From the NCBI GenBank assembly GCA_038323575.1, contig JBBQHB010000007.1, positions 1-64,000 of the forward strand: DNA of 64,000 nt, written 5' to 3'. Position numbers and translations under genes: made by a program. The stretch comes from CAINVV01 sp038323575. GTDB taxonomy: Bacteria > Bacteroidota > Bacteroidia > Bacteroidales > Prolixibacteraceae. The notes under the pieces are model-generated. The model was not told where the DNA came from and searched no databases. It worked only from the letters and a program-made list of their open reading frames with translations. Numbering within the stretch: the stretch's first letter is position 1; the number at the start of each line of letters is the position of its first letter. Below, in pieces: positions 16,909 to 25,249 of the stretch.

Positions 16909-17594
16909 TAACCAAAGTACTGCTTGTTGAAGATGATACCAGTCTTGGGTTCCTGATGACTGAGTTTTTAACCGCCAAAGGATTTGACACTACACTTTGT
17001 CAGGACGGATTATCCGCCTGGAAGGCGTTTAACGCACAGGTTTTCCATTTTGCCATTCTGGATGTCATGTTACCCCAAATGGATGGCTTTTCCCTGGCAA
17101 AAAAAATTAAGGCTAAGAAGTCGGATATCCCGATTATCTTCGTCACAGCCCGCTCCATGAAGGAGGATAAAATCAAAGGGTTCAATTTAGGGGTGGATGA
17201 TTACATTACAAAACCATTTGATGAAGATGAACTTTATTGCCGCATTCAGGCCATTTTAAACAGGACAGAGAGCAAGCCTGACACCAAAGACCAGACGATT
17301 CAAATCGGCAGGTATACTTTCGAATACCATAACCAGAGTCTTTGTATCAATGGAATGTGCAGAAGATTAACCACTCTGGAAAATGAGGTGATCCATCTTT
17401 TTATTCAGAATACCGGGAGAATTGTTAAAAGAGAGGAGATTCTCACCAAAATATGGGGGAGAAACGACTATTTTTCAGGAAGGAGCCTGGATGTCTATAT
17501 TTCCAAACTTAGAAAATACCTGCAGGATGATCCGGCCATCGTAATTGAGAACATCTCAAAAGTTGGTTTTTTGTTTCAGGTAAAAGGATCCTGA
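16899..17594 (+). CDS. OmpR/PhoB-family response regulator
   Basis: The 231-residue protein has a receiver domain (1-~120) with acidic pocket E11/D12/D13, phosphoacceptor D55 in ILDVML and a conserved lysine in YITKPF. A winged-helix DNA-binding domain fills ~130-228, with typical EREEILTKIWG-like and GRSLDVYISKLRKYL segments. It is the cognate partner of the overlapping histidine kinase. Targets are not visible; the divergent small secreted protein gene is a candidate. Confidence 0.95.
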   Translation: MELITKVLLVEDDTSLGFLMTEFLTAKGFDTTLCQDGLSAWKAFNAQVFHFAILDVMLPQMDGFSLAKKIKAKKSDIPIIFVTARSMKEDKIKGFNLGVDDYITKPFDEDELYCRIQAILNRTESKPDTKDQTIQIGRYTFEYHNQSLCINGMCRRLTTLENEVIHLFIQNTGRIVKREEILTKIWGRNDYFSGRSLDVYISKLRKYLQDDPAIVIENISKVGFLFQVKGS

Positions 17595-17599
17595 AGGAA

Positions 17600-17646
17600 G
17601 GATAAAGGATAAAGGATAAAGGATAAAGGATAAAGGATAAAGGATA
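17600..17646 (+). repeat. 7-bp tandem repeat (ggataaa, 6.7 copies)
   Basis: The heptamer ggataaa is repeated perfectly through 47 bp, 5 bp after the response regulator stop codon. It is followed at 17665-17685 by a second heptamer array (atctcat, three copies) that includes the stop codon of the convergent PepSY gene. Both lie in the intergenic space between convergent genes. Confidence 0.95.
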
Positions 17647-17674
17647 GACGCTCGTTACTGAATTATCTCATATC

Positions 17675-19264
17675 TCATATCTCAAAATTCATACCTCCCC
17701 TGTCTCTTTTTTTGTATGCAAGCCACCATACCAAAAAACCGCTGATCAGAACAATCAGAATGGTTAATCCCATCAAAGGAACATAAAGCAGGTAAAACGG
17801 ACCGACAAGGTGTTCAAAGATTCTGCCGGTATGCACTTCAAGTGCTGCGTTCCAGAGGGAAATGGGGCTTTTGACAAGCACCTCACCAGGCATGGCAGGA
17901 TAAGGAGTCCCGCCATCCAGCGACTTTGCACCCTGATTATAATCAATCCAGAATGATCTGCCTTTGTCATCCTTAATCAATCCCGCAACCATATTCTGGC
18001 CAACCGGCCGACCCGTACCGTGCGGTGCCCCGGTGGGTACTCCGGTAAAATAATCCAGTGCATTTCCCGAAAGGGGGTTCCAGATAAAGAGTCCGCTAAA
18101 AGAACCAACCAGATACGAATATTGATCCAAAGGCTCCAGAACATTGCATCCCATGATACTTACCATTGGTTGATTCCTGGCAGGTATCAACTCATTTTCA
18201 AGCAATTTATCAGCAAAAAAGAATCCGTCAGAAGTGTAGATCAGGTATTTTTGTCCGCTTTCACTCCAGACTATCCGGCGCAATTTATCATGCCAGGGAT
18301 TATCCGTATCAAGATGCGTAAACGGAATGATGCCAACCTGAGTGGAAGAGATCGGAATCAGCAGCGGAGGCCGCAAAAACATTCCTGCTGTTGTATTGAT
18401 TACAAGAAATGCTGCAAAAATATAACCGATCAGGTTGTGCCATTTCAAATTCAATTTTTTTAAAGAAAGCGGCGCGGCAAAAGACTTTTTGCGTCTTTTC
18501 AGACCACTTATCCATTTTGGGAAGAGGAAATGCAGCAATCCCGTTAAGGAAAGAAAAATTAAAACAATGCCGAGCAAATCGACAAAGAGCATTCCGGCAA
18601 AACCTAATAGTTCACCACTGTGCAGTTCCCATAACGTCAGAAAAAGTCCGGCTTTGTGCATATATCCCACCGGAGGGGGAAGCTTCAGGCACTCCAGATG
18701 AACCAGGTCTGTGGTACAGAACAAATTATTCCGGGTTAAAATCAGTAGTGTATCCCCTTTGATGGCCAAATCACTGATCCGCTCCTCCCCTTCCGGTAAT
18801 AACAGTGGTTCCCAATTATTCTTTTTAAGTGTATTGGTAAAGAGTCCGAAATGGGTGCCTGCTGCCAGCTGGTCTTTGAATTTTACGACCGAATAGATCT
18901 TTCTTTTGTCAACCCCGGCTGGAAAACCGGTATTAAAGTCTTGGAATCCTGAAGATCCATCTGTGACCAGCCATGCGCCAATGTTTCCGAAGATAATATT
19001 AGAATCGTTTCCAACCCGCAAAGATGATCTCACACTGCTGAGGTTCCAATTATTGTACTGATAACCGGGAGGCATCCATTTTCTGGAAATATCTACTGAA
19101 GAAATAACATTCCTGTGATTCAGAAGAATTCCAGAAGTGGCAAAAAGAAGCGCAAATACTGCAACAACAATACCTGGCCATTTGTGGTATTTCTTTAGTC
19201 TTCTGATCCATTTTGTAACCCGCGGAGACAATCTTTTATTCTTTATATTTTCAAAACTTATCAT
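17675..19264 (-). CDS. PepSY-associated transmembrane protein
   Basis: The 529-residue protein (ATG at 19264; a longer frame needs TTG) has an N-terminal helix (about 24-45), a large periplasmic region, central helices (near 208-240 and 275-295) and a final helix (about 495-520). This is the layout of the PepSY_TM family. Members are linked to iron or siderophore uptake and membrane redox. It diverges from an Rrf2 regulator and NO-reductase-like genes, sharing a 63-bp promoter region with a dyad, so it may be coregulated with them. Confidence 0.75.
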   Translation of the reverse strand: MISFENIKNKRLSPRVTKWIRRLKKYHKWPGIVVAVFALLFATSGILLNHRNVISSVDISRKWMPPGYQYNNWNLSSVRSSLRVGNDSNIIFGNIGAWLVTDGSSGFQDFNTGFPAGVDKRKIYSVVKFKDQLAAGTHFGLFTNTLKKNNWEPLLLPEGEERISDLAIKGDTLLILTRNNLFCTTDLVHLECLKLPPPVGYMHKAGLFLTLWELHSGELLGFAGMLFVDLLGIVLIFLSLTGLLHFLFPKWISGLKRRKKSFAAPLSLKKLNLKWHNLIGYIFAAFLVINTTAGMFLRPPLLIPISSTQVGIIPFTHLDTDNPWHDKLRRIVWSESGQKYLIYTSDGFFFADKLLENELIPARNQPMVSIMGCNVLEPLDQYSYLVGSFSGLFIWNPLSGNALDYFTGVPTGAPHGTGRPVGQNMVAGLIKDDKGRSFWIDYNQGAKSLDGGTPYPAMPGEVLVKSPISLWNAALEVHTGRIFEHLVGPFYLLYVPLMGLTILIVLISGFLVWWLAYKKRDRGGMNFEI

Positions 19265-19284
19265 GATACAAAACAAATATTTTT

Positions 19285-19292
19285 TACCTTTG
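19285..19292 (+). promoter_or_regulatory. Candidate -7 element of the Rrf2/heme-copper operon
   Basis: TACCTTTG fits the Bacteroidota consensus TAnnTTTG and would start transcription at about 19298-19300, at the left edge of the dyad at 19303-19326. Confidence 0.45.
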
Positions 19293-19295
19293 TTA

Positions 19296-19303
19296 CAAAA
19301 TTA
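19296..19303 (-). promoter_or_regulatory. Candidate -7 element of the PepSY gene
   Basis: The minus-strand octamer TAATTTTG matches TAnnTTTG, 32 bp ahead of the PepSY start codon. The dyad at 19303-19326 would then fall between this element and its -33 region. Confidence 0.4.
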
Positions 19304-19326
19304 AATACCACCTATTTGTAGTATTT
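19303..19326. promoter_or_regulatory. Dyad operator candidate for the Rrf2 regulator
   Basis: Nine-base arms aaataccac (19303-19311) and gtagtattt (19318-19326) are inverted repeats with one mismatch and a 6-bp spacer. The site ends one base before the Rrf2 start codon and sits between the two divergent -7 elements. Rrf2 proteins such as NsrR and IscR bind imperfect dyads of this size, so autoregulation with control of both transcription units is likely. This is inferred from position and symmetry. Confidence 0.5.
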
Positions 19327-19327
19327 T

Positions 19328-19756
19328 ATGATTTTGAATAAAACGACCGAATATGCCCTGACAATTCTGGGTTATATGGCTACCAATCAGGAAGAAATCT
19401 TTTCAGCTGAATTACTTCACTACAAATTGGAAATTCCTCGTCGTTACCTTCGGAAATTACTGACTGATCTTTCCAAACTGGGTTTTATCAAAAGTGAGAA
19501 AGGCCGGAACGGAGGTTTTTCTTTTGCCAAACCACTCGAAGAGATCAGCCTGGCTCTCATTATTAAAACAGTCGAAAGTGCAGAAGTTATGGGTAGCTGC
19601 ATCCTGAGTCATCACAGTTGTGATGAAGAACAGCCTTGCGTGATGCATGATATCTGGTTGGAAGCCAAATCCAAAATGCTGGATACTTTATCAAATACGA
19701 CACTTCTTGATCTGAAAAAGAAAAAAGAAGCGCGAATATTATCTGAATACAACTGA
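19328..19756 (+). CDS. Rrf2-family transcriptional regulator, NsrR/IscR-like
   Basis: The 142-residue protein has an N-terminal winged helix-turn-helix (1-~75, with the wing motif EKGRNGGF) and three cysteines in C-x6-C-x5-C (GSC...SC...PC, near 97-111). That is the arrangement that holds an Fe-S cluster in NsrR and IscR. A nitric-oxide-sensing role is favoured because it is followed at 37 bp by heme-copper enzyme genes that look like an NO reductase. IscR-type or other redox sensing cannot be excluded. Confidence 0.85.
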   Translation: MILNKTTEYALTILGYMATNQEEIFSAELLHYKLEIPRRYLRKLLTDLSKLGFIKSEKGRNGGFSFAKPLEEISLALIIKTVESAEVMGSCILSHHSCDEEQPCVMHDIWLEAKSKMLDTLSNTTLLDLKKKKEARILSEYN

Positions 19757-19793
19757 ATTCCGAAAATAGAATGTTTAATTAAAATTCATTGTT

Positions 19794-20339
19794 ATGGTAG
19801 ATTCTTCTGTAGTTCTTTATGGCCAGACGCTGGCTTACACTTTGTACGCTCTTGCCATCCTCTCCCTGATGGGGTGGTTCGGATACAAAATTACGCGTCA
19901 AGGCAAAGCGAGTAAAACGAAAGATGGTTTGTTTTACTCGTTTGTTACGCTTCTGGTGATTATGGGTGTTTCCCTTCACATTGTCACCTACAACACCATC
20001 CCGTGGGCAGAGATGGATTTGAACAGGGCTGAAATCAAGGCTGACAAAGTGTTCAACATCACCGTTGAAAATCATCATTTTACATTACCCTCCGAAAAAC
20101 TGATGATTAAATGCAACGAAAAAGCGCTTTTCAATGTCACATCCAATGACTTAACCTATGGATTTGGCCTTTTCAGGGAAGATAATTCCATGCTTTTTCA
20201 AATGCAGGTTGTTCCTGGTCACAAAAATGATTTACTCTGGCAATTTGATAAGCCGGGTATCTATTCAATCAGGTCTACTGAATATTCGGGACCGGAAGGA
20301 TACAATATGGTTGTAAAAGATGCGGTTGTTGTACAATAA
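19794..20339 (+). CDS. CuA-less heme-copper oxidase/NO reductase subunit II
   Basis: The 181-residue protein has two N-terminal membrane helices (about 8-30 and 45-65) and a periplasmic cupredoxin domain. The CuA motif C-x-E-x-C-G-x2-H-x2-M is recognisable, but its ligands are changed: S161, E163, S165, G169 and M172 occupy the two Cys, Glu, second Cys, His and Met positions. The first histidine is replaced by Y122 in DLTYGF. It therefore cannot bind CuA and probably serves as a structural or quinol-docking subunit, as in some NO reductases. Subunit I follows after 43 bp. Confidence 0.75.
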   Translation: MVDSSVVLYGQTLAYTLYALAILSLMGWFGYKITRQGKASKTKDGLFYSFVTLLVIMGVSLHIVTYNTIPWAEMDLNRAEIKADKVFNITVENHHFTLPSEKLMIKCNEKALFNVTSNDLTYGFGLFREDNSMLFQMQVVPGHKNDLLWQFDKPGIYSIRSTEYSGPEGYNMVVKDAVVVQ

Positions 20340-20382
20340 GGAGAATAAACCTGGTTAATAAAGAATTTAAAAAAATCAACAT

Positions 20383-22002
20383 ATGAAATTTATAGAAACG
20401 TTCATGAAAGGAGAAGAGGGTGTGTTTAAACCAGATACGCTAACCCGAATGCAAAAAATGACTCTTCGGTTTGTAGTCATTGGACTGTTTTATTATGCTT
20501 TTGCGGTGATTGAAGGGATGATTATGCGGCTGTACGAAATTCAGCCTATTCCAACTATCGAACCAAAACAATTTTTTGCTATTATGACAGCTCACCCGTT
20601 GGTCGGCATTTTTGGTTCAACTTATTCTATTGTTTTTGGTGCGTTCCTTTTTTTGGTTCCATTCCTGATGAGTAAACCTCTCTGGAGCATTAAACTGGGA
20701 AACTGGACACTCTGGTTAATAGCAGTTGGAACCATGACTTTCTGGTTATCCGGTTTCATTACGCACTATGCCCCATTGTACACTTTGTACTGGCCTTTGC
20801 CCGCAGATTTCACCCAATTCAGCATAATCGGAGGAATATTTTTTATAACCGGAATTGCACTGGTAATGCTTGGAACGGTATTTTTCGTCATCAATATTTA
20901 TAAAACTATCACTTTTACACCTGTCGGGTGGGAAAAACAACCAAAAAGCGACTTGATCAAATCAGCTTTGGGTATTACAGCTGTTGCCAACCTCTTCAGA
21001 AGCAAAAAGAAGGAACAACTGGTCTCTCTTCCTGTCGCAGCCATTGCCCAAGGAACAGTTGATGTGGCTTTTAATGCTGCCATCATTCTTTTCACAGGAG
21101 TACTTATTCTGGTTTACATGGTTTCAGCGCTATTTGGAGTTGACCTGAAATCAACAGCTGTAGACGCTTTGTTGTATAAAAATTGGTTTTGGTGGGGTCT
21201 TGATCTGATTGCGGACGGGCTTGTATTAATTTTTGTAGCTGGTACGTGGTACTTGCTCGCAACTTTAATTACAGGGAAAAAACTATATATGGAGAAAGTT
21301 GCCCGTATAGCGCTATTGGTAGAACTTGTCGTTTCGTGGACAGTCTGGTCGCATCATCTGCTGTCGGATCAGGCTCAACCAGGCTTTCTGAAAGTTGTTT
21401 CAGGCGAATTGGTTACGGCTTTTGAACTCATCACACAAGGACTCGCTTTTTTTATCACCTTAACTACCCTCTGGAGCGCCCGTCCGCTTAAAATGACCAA
21501 CCCTTTGAAGTTTTTACTCGGCGGACTTCTCGGATTTGCCCTGGCCGTACCAGCAGGGATCATGCAGGCTGACATTGGTCTTAACAGGATATTGCACAAT
21601 ACACAATGGGTAATCGGACCGCATGTTCACGTAGCTATTTTGGTCGGATTGACCATGACACTCTATTCTGCCATCTATTTTCTTCTGCCGATCCTAACAA
21701 ACGGCGCAAAACTCTATAGTCAGAAACTGGCCAATTTTCACTTCTGGGCCCAACTGCTCGGAGGAGTAGGGATGGGAGCCTTTATGGGGATGGCCGGACT
21801 GCAGGGAATGCTGAGACGGTCTTTGTATGTTAACGGTGAGTTTAACCTTTATATGATTCTGGCAGCCGTGTGTGGAGCATTTCTTCTACTTGGTTTCCTT
21901 GCCTTCTTTTTCAACATCGTGATGACAGTAGGATTAAAGGGAGTTATTGGAATATTCAGTCCTGCCAAAGTCAGAACAGATGAACTATTTGTTAAAAAAT
22001 AG
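20383..22002 (+). CDS. Heme-copper superfamily subunit I, NO reductase-like
   Basis: The 539-residue protein has about 12-14 membrane helices. Low-spin heme ligands H71 and H416, high-spin heme ligand H414 and the metal-ligand pair H324-H325 are all present with the spacing of cytochrome-bc NO reductase NorB. The third metal histidine and the essential NorB glutamate (H-L-W-V-E-G) are replaced by D274 and D278 in DLIADG. No oxidase Tyr partner is present. The acidic pocket favours NO reduction over O2 reduction, and the upstream NsrR-like gene supports that. The electron donor is probably a quinol, since no cytochrome c or CuA is encoded. Confident as a superfamily member, less so on NO. Confidence 0.75.
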   Translation: MKFIETFMKGEEGVFKPDTLTRMQKMTLRFVVIGLFYYAFAVIEGMIMRLYEIQPIPTIEPKQFFAIMTAHPLVGIFGSTYSIVFGAFLFLVPFLMSKPLWSIKLGNWTLWLIAVGTMTFWLSGFITHYAPLYTLYWPLPADFTQFSIIGGIFFITGIALVMLGTVFFVINIYKTITFTPVGWEKQPKSDLIKSALGITAVANLFRSKKKEQLVSLPVAAIAQGTVDVAFNAAIILFTGVLILVYMVSALFGVDLKSTAVDALLYKNWFWWGLDLIADGLVLIFVAGTWYLLATLITGKKLYMEKVARIALLVELVVSWTVWSHHLLSDQAQPGFLKVVSGELVTAFELITQGLAFFITLTTLWSARPLKMTNPLKFLLGGLLGFALAVPAGIMQADIGLNRILHNTQWVIGPHVHVAILVGLTMTLYSAIYFLLPILTNGAKLYSQKLANFHFWAQLLGGVGMGAFMGMAGLQGMLRRSLYVNGEFNLYMILAAVCGAFLLLGFLAFFFNIVMTVGLKGVIGIFSPAKVRTDELFVKK

Positions 22003-22289
22003 AAAAGGGAAATTAACTTTTTTAAAAATTGAGGTCTAATTATTGTTTTGTAAATTTCTAATTTACTCAAAATCTGGCATATTTTTTGTATTATATTTCC
22101 ATCATCTGGCTGACAAATTAATTTAGTTATCCGGATTAACAGGTGGCTGATAAAAAAGCAATAATTGTTAAAACATTCAATGTATTTTGTTTATTGTATT
22201 GAAATAGACAATTTTACAAATACAATATTTAAATCAGTTCTAAATAATATAAACTTAGTTTTAATTATCCATTCTTAAACCAATTAAAA

Positions 22290-23129
22290 ATGAAACGTAA
22301 ATTATTGTACGCAGGTTCAATGCTTGTGTTTTTAACGCTTGTGTTTATTTATGCCTGCCAGAAAGAGAGCGGCACTCCGGCCGCAGATAATGCTCCGTTT
22401 AATGCTAATTCTGTTGAGAAAAATGCGATTGTTGCCACAACTACTTTTGAAGCAATCAGTGATTTTGCCCAGGCAGGATTTATTTCCACTAACCTGAAAG
22501 CCGGCGATGTTTCGATTGGAAGCTGCCCAACCATTAGTGTCAATTACATTACTCCCCCCTATTCAATTACGCTGGACTGGGGAACAGAATGTACAGGTAG
22601 TGACGGCATCAAACGCACCGGTAAAATTGATATCAGCCTGAATGGTTTGATGACAACCAAAGAGAATGTGGCCACCTTTAAAATAGAAAACTATGTAGTG
22701 GATGGGAAGAAAGTTTCAGGCACTACAAAAATTACATCCGCCGGCCCTAATCCGGGCAACGGCTGGCCGAGGTATGATTTTCTGGTAGAAGGTAAAATTG
22801 TGAATGCTGAAAATAAATCCGTCACTTTCCGCTATGACGGCGTAAGGCTTCTTGCAGAGGGTGCCAGCACGGCCGCTATAAATGACGATGTATGGAGAAC
22901 AGAAATTCACTCCGCAAATGGGGTTAACATAGACGGCACCACCTGGACTGCCAAATCCACCAAAGTGATGATCAAGAAAGGTGACTGCAAATGGTACAAC
23001 AGTGGCACATACGAGATTACTCCATCTAAAGGAGACAAGATGACCATCGATTTTGGCGATGGAGCCTGCAACAATATAGCTACTTTGAAAATCGGCAACG
23101 GAGAAGCCAAAACAATTACTTTGGATTAA
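22290..23129 (+). CDS. Predicted lipoprotein of unknown function
   Basis: The 279-residue protein starts with a lipoprotein signal peptide, with lipobox FIYAC and the acylated cysteine at C23, followed by QKES. The rest is a beta-rich, Thr- and Gly-rich domain without recognised motifs, including two repeats of the kind GTTWTAKSTKV and KRTGKIDISLNG. No family is recognised. It is an independent gene, with an AT-rich 287-bp region before it and a strong terminator after it. Confidence 0.7.
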   Translation: MKRKLLYAGSMLVFLTLVFIYACQKESGTPAADNAPFNANSVEKNAIVATTTFEAISDFAQAGFISTNLKAGDVSIGSCPTISVNYITPPYSITLDWGTECTGSDGIKRTGKIDISLNGLMTTKENVATFKIENYVVDGKKVSGTTKITSAGPNPGNGWPRYDFLVEGKIVNAENKSVTFRYDGVRLLAEGASTAAINDDVWRTEIHSANGVNIDGTTWTAKSTKVMIKKGDCKWYNSGTYEITPSKGDKMTIDFGDGACNNIATLKIGNGEAKTITLD

Positions 23130-23145
23130 TTGACATCCTGCTACA

Positions 23146-23179
23146 AAAAACGGGCGGTCATAAATGGCCGCCCGTTTTT
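23146..23179. terminator. Strong bidirectional intrinsic terminator
   Basis: The arms aaaaacgggcgg (23146-23157) and ccgcccgttttt (23168-23179) form a perfect 12-bp stem with a 10-base loop and terminal A and T runs. It serves the lipoprotein gene on the plus strand and the transketolase gene on the minus strand. Confidence 0.95.
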
Positions 23180-23197
23180 ATTTCATCCTGAATTGAA

Positions 23198-25225
23198 TTA
23201 ATTCAGAAGTATGTTTACCTGTTTGTAAACATTTTCGGCTGTGAACCCAAGTTGTTCGTCAAGTACAGGGTATGGAGCAGAAAAACCAAACGAGTTTAAT
23301 CCCCATATGGCGCCGTAATCTCCAACCAGTCCTCTCAAAGTTACAGGCAGACCGGCAGTTAAACCAAATTTAGGAATACCTGGTGTCAGCACGGCATGTT
23401 GATACGATTTTTCCTGTTCCCTGAACAGTCCTTCAGAAGGAGCAGATACGACCCTAACTTTTTTTCCGTCACGATCCCTGAGTAATTGAGCACCTTCAAC
23501 CAGGGTTGCTACCTCTGACCCGGATGCTACCAGAATCACGTCAGGTTCTTCGCAGGGTTCGACAATGTAAGCACCTTTTGACAACTGTTTTGCCTCTTCC
23601 AGTCGGTTTGTTATTGCCGGAAGATCTTTGATATTCTGACGTGAAAGAATCAGTGCTGTTGGCGTAGAGGTGTTCTCCAAGGCAACTTGCCAGGCTACGG
23701 TCGTCTCGCTCGCGTCGGCAGGACGAAGCACCAGGACAGAGTTGTCGCCATGGTGATTTTTCAGTTGTTCCATGAGCCGAAGCTGCGCTTCATGTTCAAC
23801 AGGTTGATGGGTTGGTCCGTCTTCACCTACCCGGAAAGCATCGTGTGTCCAGACAAATTTGACAGGAAGCTGCATAAGGGCAGACATCCGCAAAGCCGGT
23901 TTCATGTAGTCGGAAAAGACAAAGAAGGTACCGCAAACCGGGATAACACCCCCGTGAAGCGCCATTCCGTTCATGACGCACGCCATGGTAAGCTCACATA
24001 CTCCTGCCTGCAGAAAAGCGCCTGAAAAGTCACCATTGGTGAAAGCATGTGTATTGTTAAGGAATCCATCGGTTTTATCTGAATTCGACAAGTCAGCCGA
24101 GGAGACAATCATGTTTTCAACTCCTTTGGCAAAAGCAGCCAATACAGTCGCAGAGGCATTTCTTGTGGCTGCACCCGGTTTCTGTACAATTTTTGAGTAA
24201 TCGAAGTCGGGCGATTCGCCGGATAAAAATATCTCCAGTTTTGCTTCCAGTTCAGGATTTGCCAACGCCCAAGCATCCTCTTCCTCGTTTTTCTTATCGG
24301 CCCATTTTAGTAAATATTCTTTTCTCTTACTGTAGAGTTCAGCCGCTTCAGGAAAGATGACGAAGGGGTTTTCAGGATCCCCACCCAAATTGGCGATGCT
24401 CTTTTTGAAGGAGGCGCCGGCATGTGACAAGGGTTGTCCGTGGGTGGAGCACTGACGTTCAAAATTAGAACCATCCTCTTTAACGGCTCCTTTGCCCATG
24501 ATGGTTTTGCCAATGATAATGGTCGGACGTTTTTTCTCTTCCAAAGCACTTTTCAAAGCTGACCGTATTTCACCCGCATCATTACCGTTGATTTTTAATA
24601 CGTTCCAACCCCATGCTTTGTATTTGGCAGCTGTATCTTCTGAAGTAACGGAGCTGGTTTCAGTTGAGAGCTGGATGTCATTGGAATCGTAAAACATGAT
24701 CAGGTTTTTCAGTCCAAGATGACCAGCAAGGCGACCTGCACCCTGGGAAATCTCCTCCTGAACACCCCCGTCTGAAATGAAAGTAAAGGTTTTGTGTGCC
24801 ATCCACTCTCCGAAACGCGCAACCATAAAACGTTCTGCTATAGCCGCACCGACAGCCATTGCGTGACCCTGACCAAGCGGACCCGAGGTATTTTCAATTC
24901 CTCTGTCTGGATCGACTTCCGGATGACCCGGTGTTACCGATCCCCACTGGCGGAAGTTCTTCAGATCTTCCATCGAAAAAAAACCGCTTAACGACAGAAC
25001 GGAATACAGCATGGGAGACATGTGACCCGGATCCAGAAAAAACCTGTCGCGGAAAGGCCAGTTCATATCGGCCGGATCGTAGTTCAGAAATTCAGTGTAA
25101 AGGATATTGATAAAATCTGCTCCCCCCATGGCACCACCGGGATGGCCTGAATTTGATTTTTCAACCATGGCTGCAGAAAGAATCCGAATGTTATCGGCTG
25201 CTCTGTTGACACTTGTATTGTTCAT
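23198..25225 (-). CDS. tkt: Transketolase
   Basis: The enzyme transfers two-carbon units between sugar phosphates in the non-oxidative pentose phosphate pathway. The 675-residue length and motifs are typical: SNSGHPGGAMGGADF near the N-terminus, GPLGQGHAMAVGAAIAERF, the thiamine-diphosphate motif with SDGGVQEE, and the pyrimidine-domain segment HDAFRVGEDGPTHQP. It starts 24 bp after serA, so the two are probably cotranscribed. Confidence 0.96.
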   Translation of the reverse strand: MNNTSVNRAADNIRILSAAMVEKSNSGHPGGAMGGADFINILYTEFLNYDPADMNWPFRDRFFLDPGHMSPMLYSVLSLSGFFSMEDLKNFRQWGSVTPGHPEVDPDRGIENTSGPLGQGHAMAVGAAIAERFMVARFGEWMAHKTFTFISDGGVQEEISQGAGRLAGHLGLKNLIMFYDSNDIQLSTETSSVTSEDTAAKYKAWGWNVLKINGNDAGEIRSALKSALEEKKRPTIIIGKTIMGKGAVKEDGSNFERQCSTHGQPLSHAGASFKKSIANLGGDPENPFVIFPEAAELYSKRKEYLLKWADKKNEEEDAWALANPELEAKLEIFLSGESPDFDYSKIVQKPGAATRNASATVLAAFAKGVENMIVSSADLSNSDKTDGFLNNTHAFTNGDFSGAFLQAGVCELTMACVMNGMALHGGVIPVCGTFFVFSDYMKPALRMSALMQLPVKFVWTHDAFRVGEDGPTHQPVEHEAQLRLMEQLKNHHGDNSVLVLRPADASETTVAWQVALENTSTPTALILSRQNIKDLPAITNRLEEAKQLSKGAYIVEPCEEPDVILVASGSEVATLVEGAQLLRDRDGKKVRVVSAPSEGLFREQEKSYQHAVLTPGIPKFGLTAGLPVTLRGLVGDYGAIWGLNSFGFSAPYPVLDEQLGFTAENVYKQVNILLN

Positions 25226-25249
25226 TCCTTAAATTTTGTACAGTATAGT

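Noticed and set aside
20383..22002. Subunit I as an ordinary terminal cytochrome oxidase
   Set aside because: The third CuB histidine and the oxidase Tyr are absent and subunit II lacks all CuA Cys and His ligands, so oxygen reduction is unlikely.
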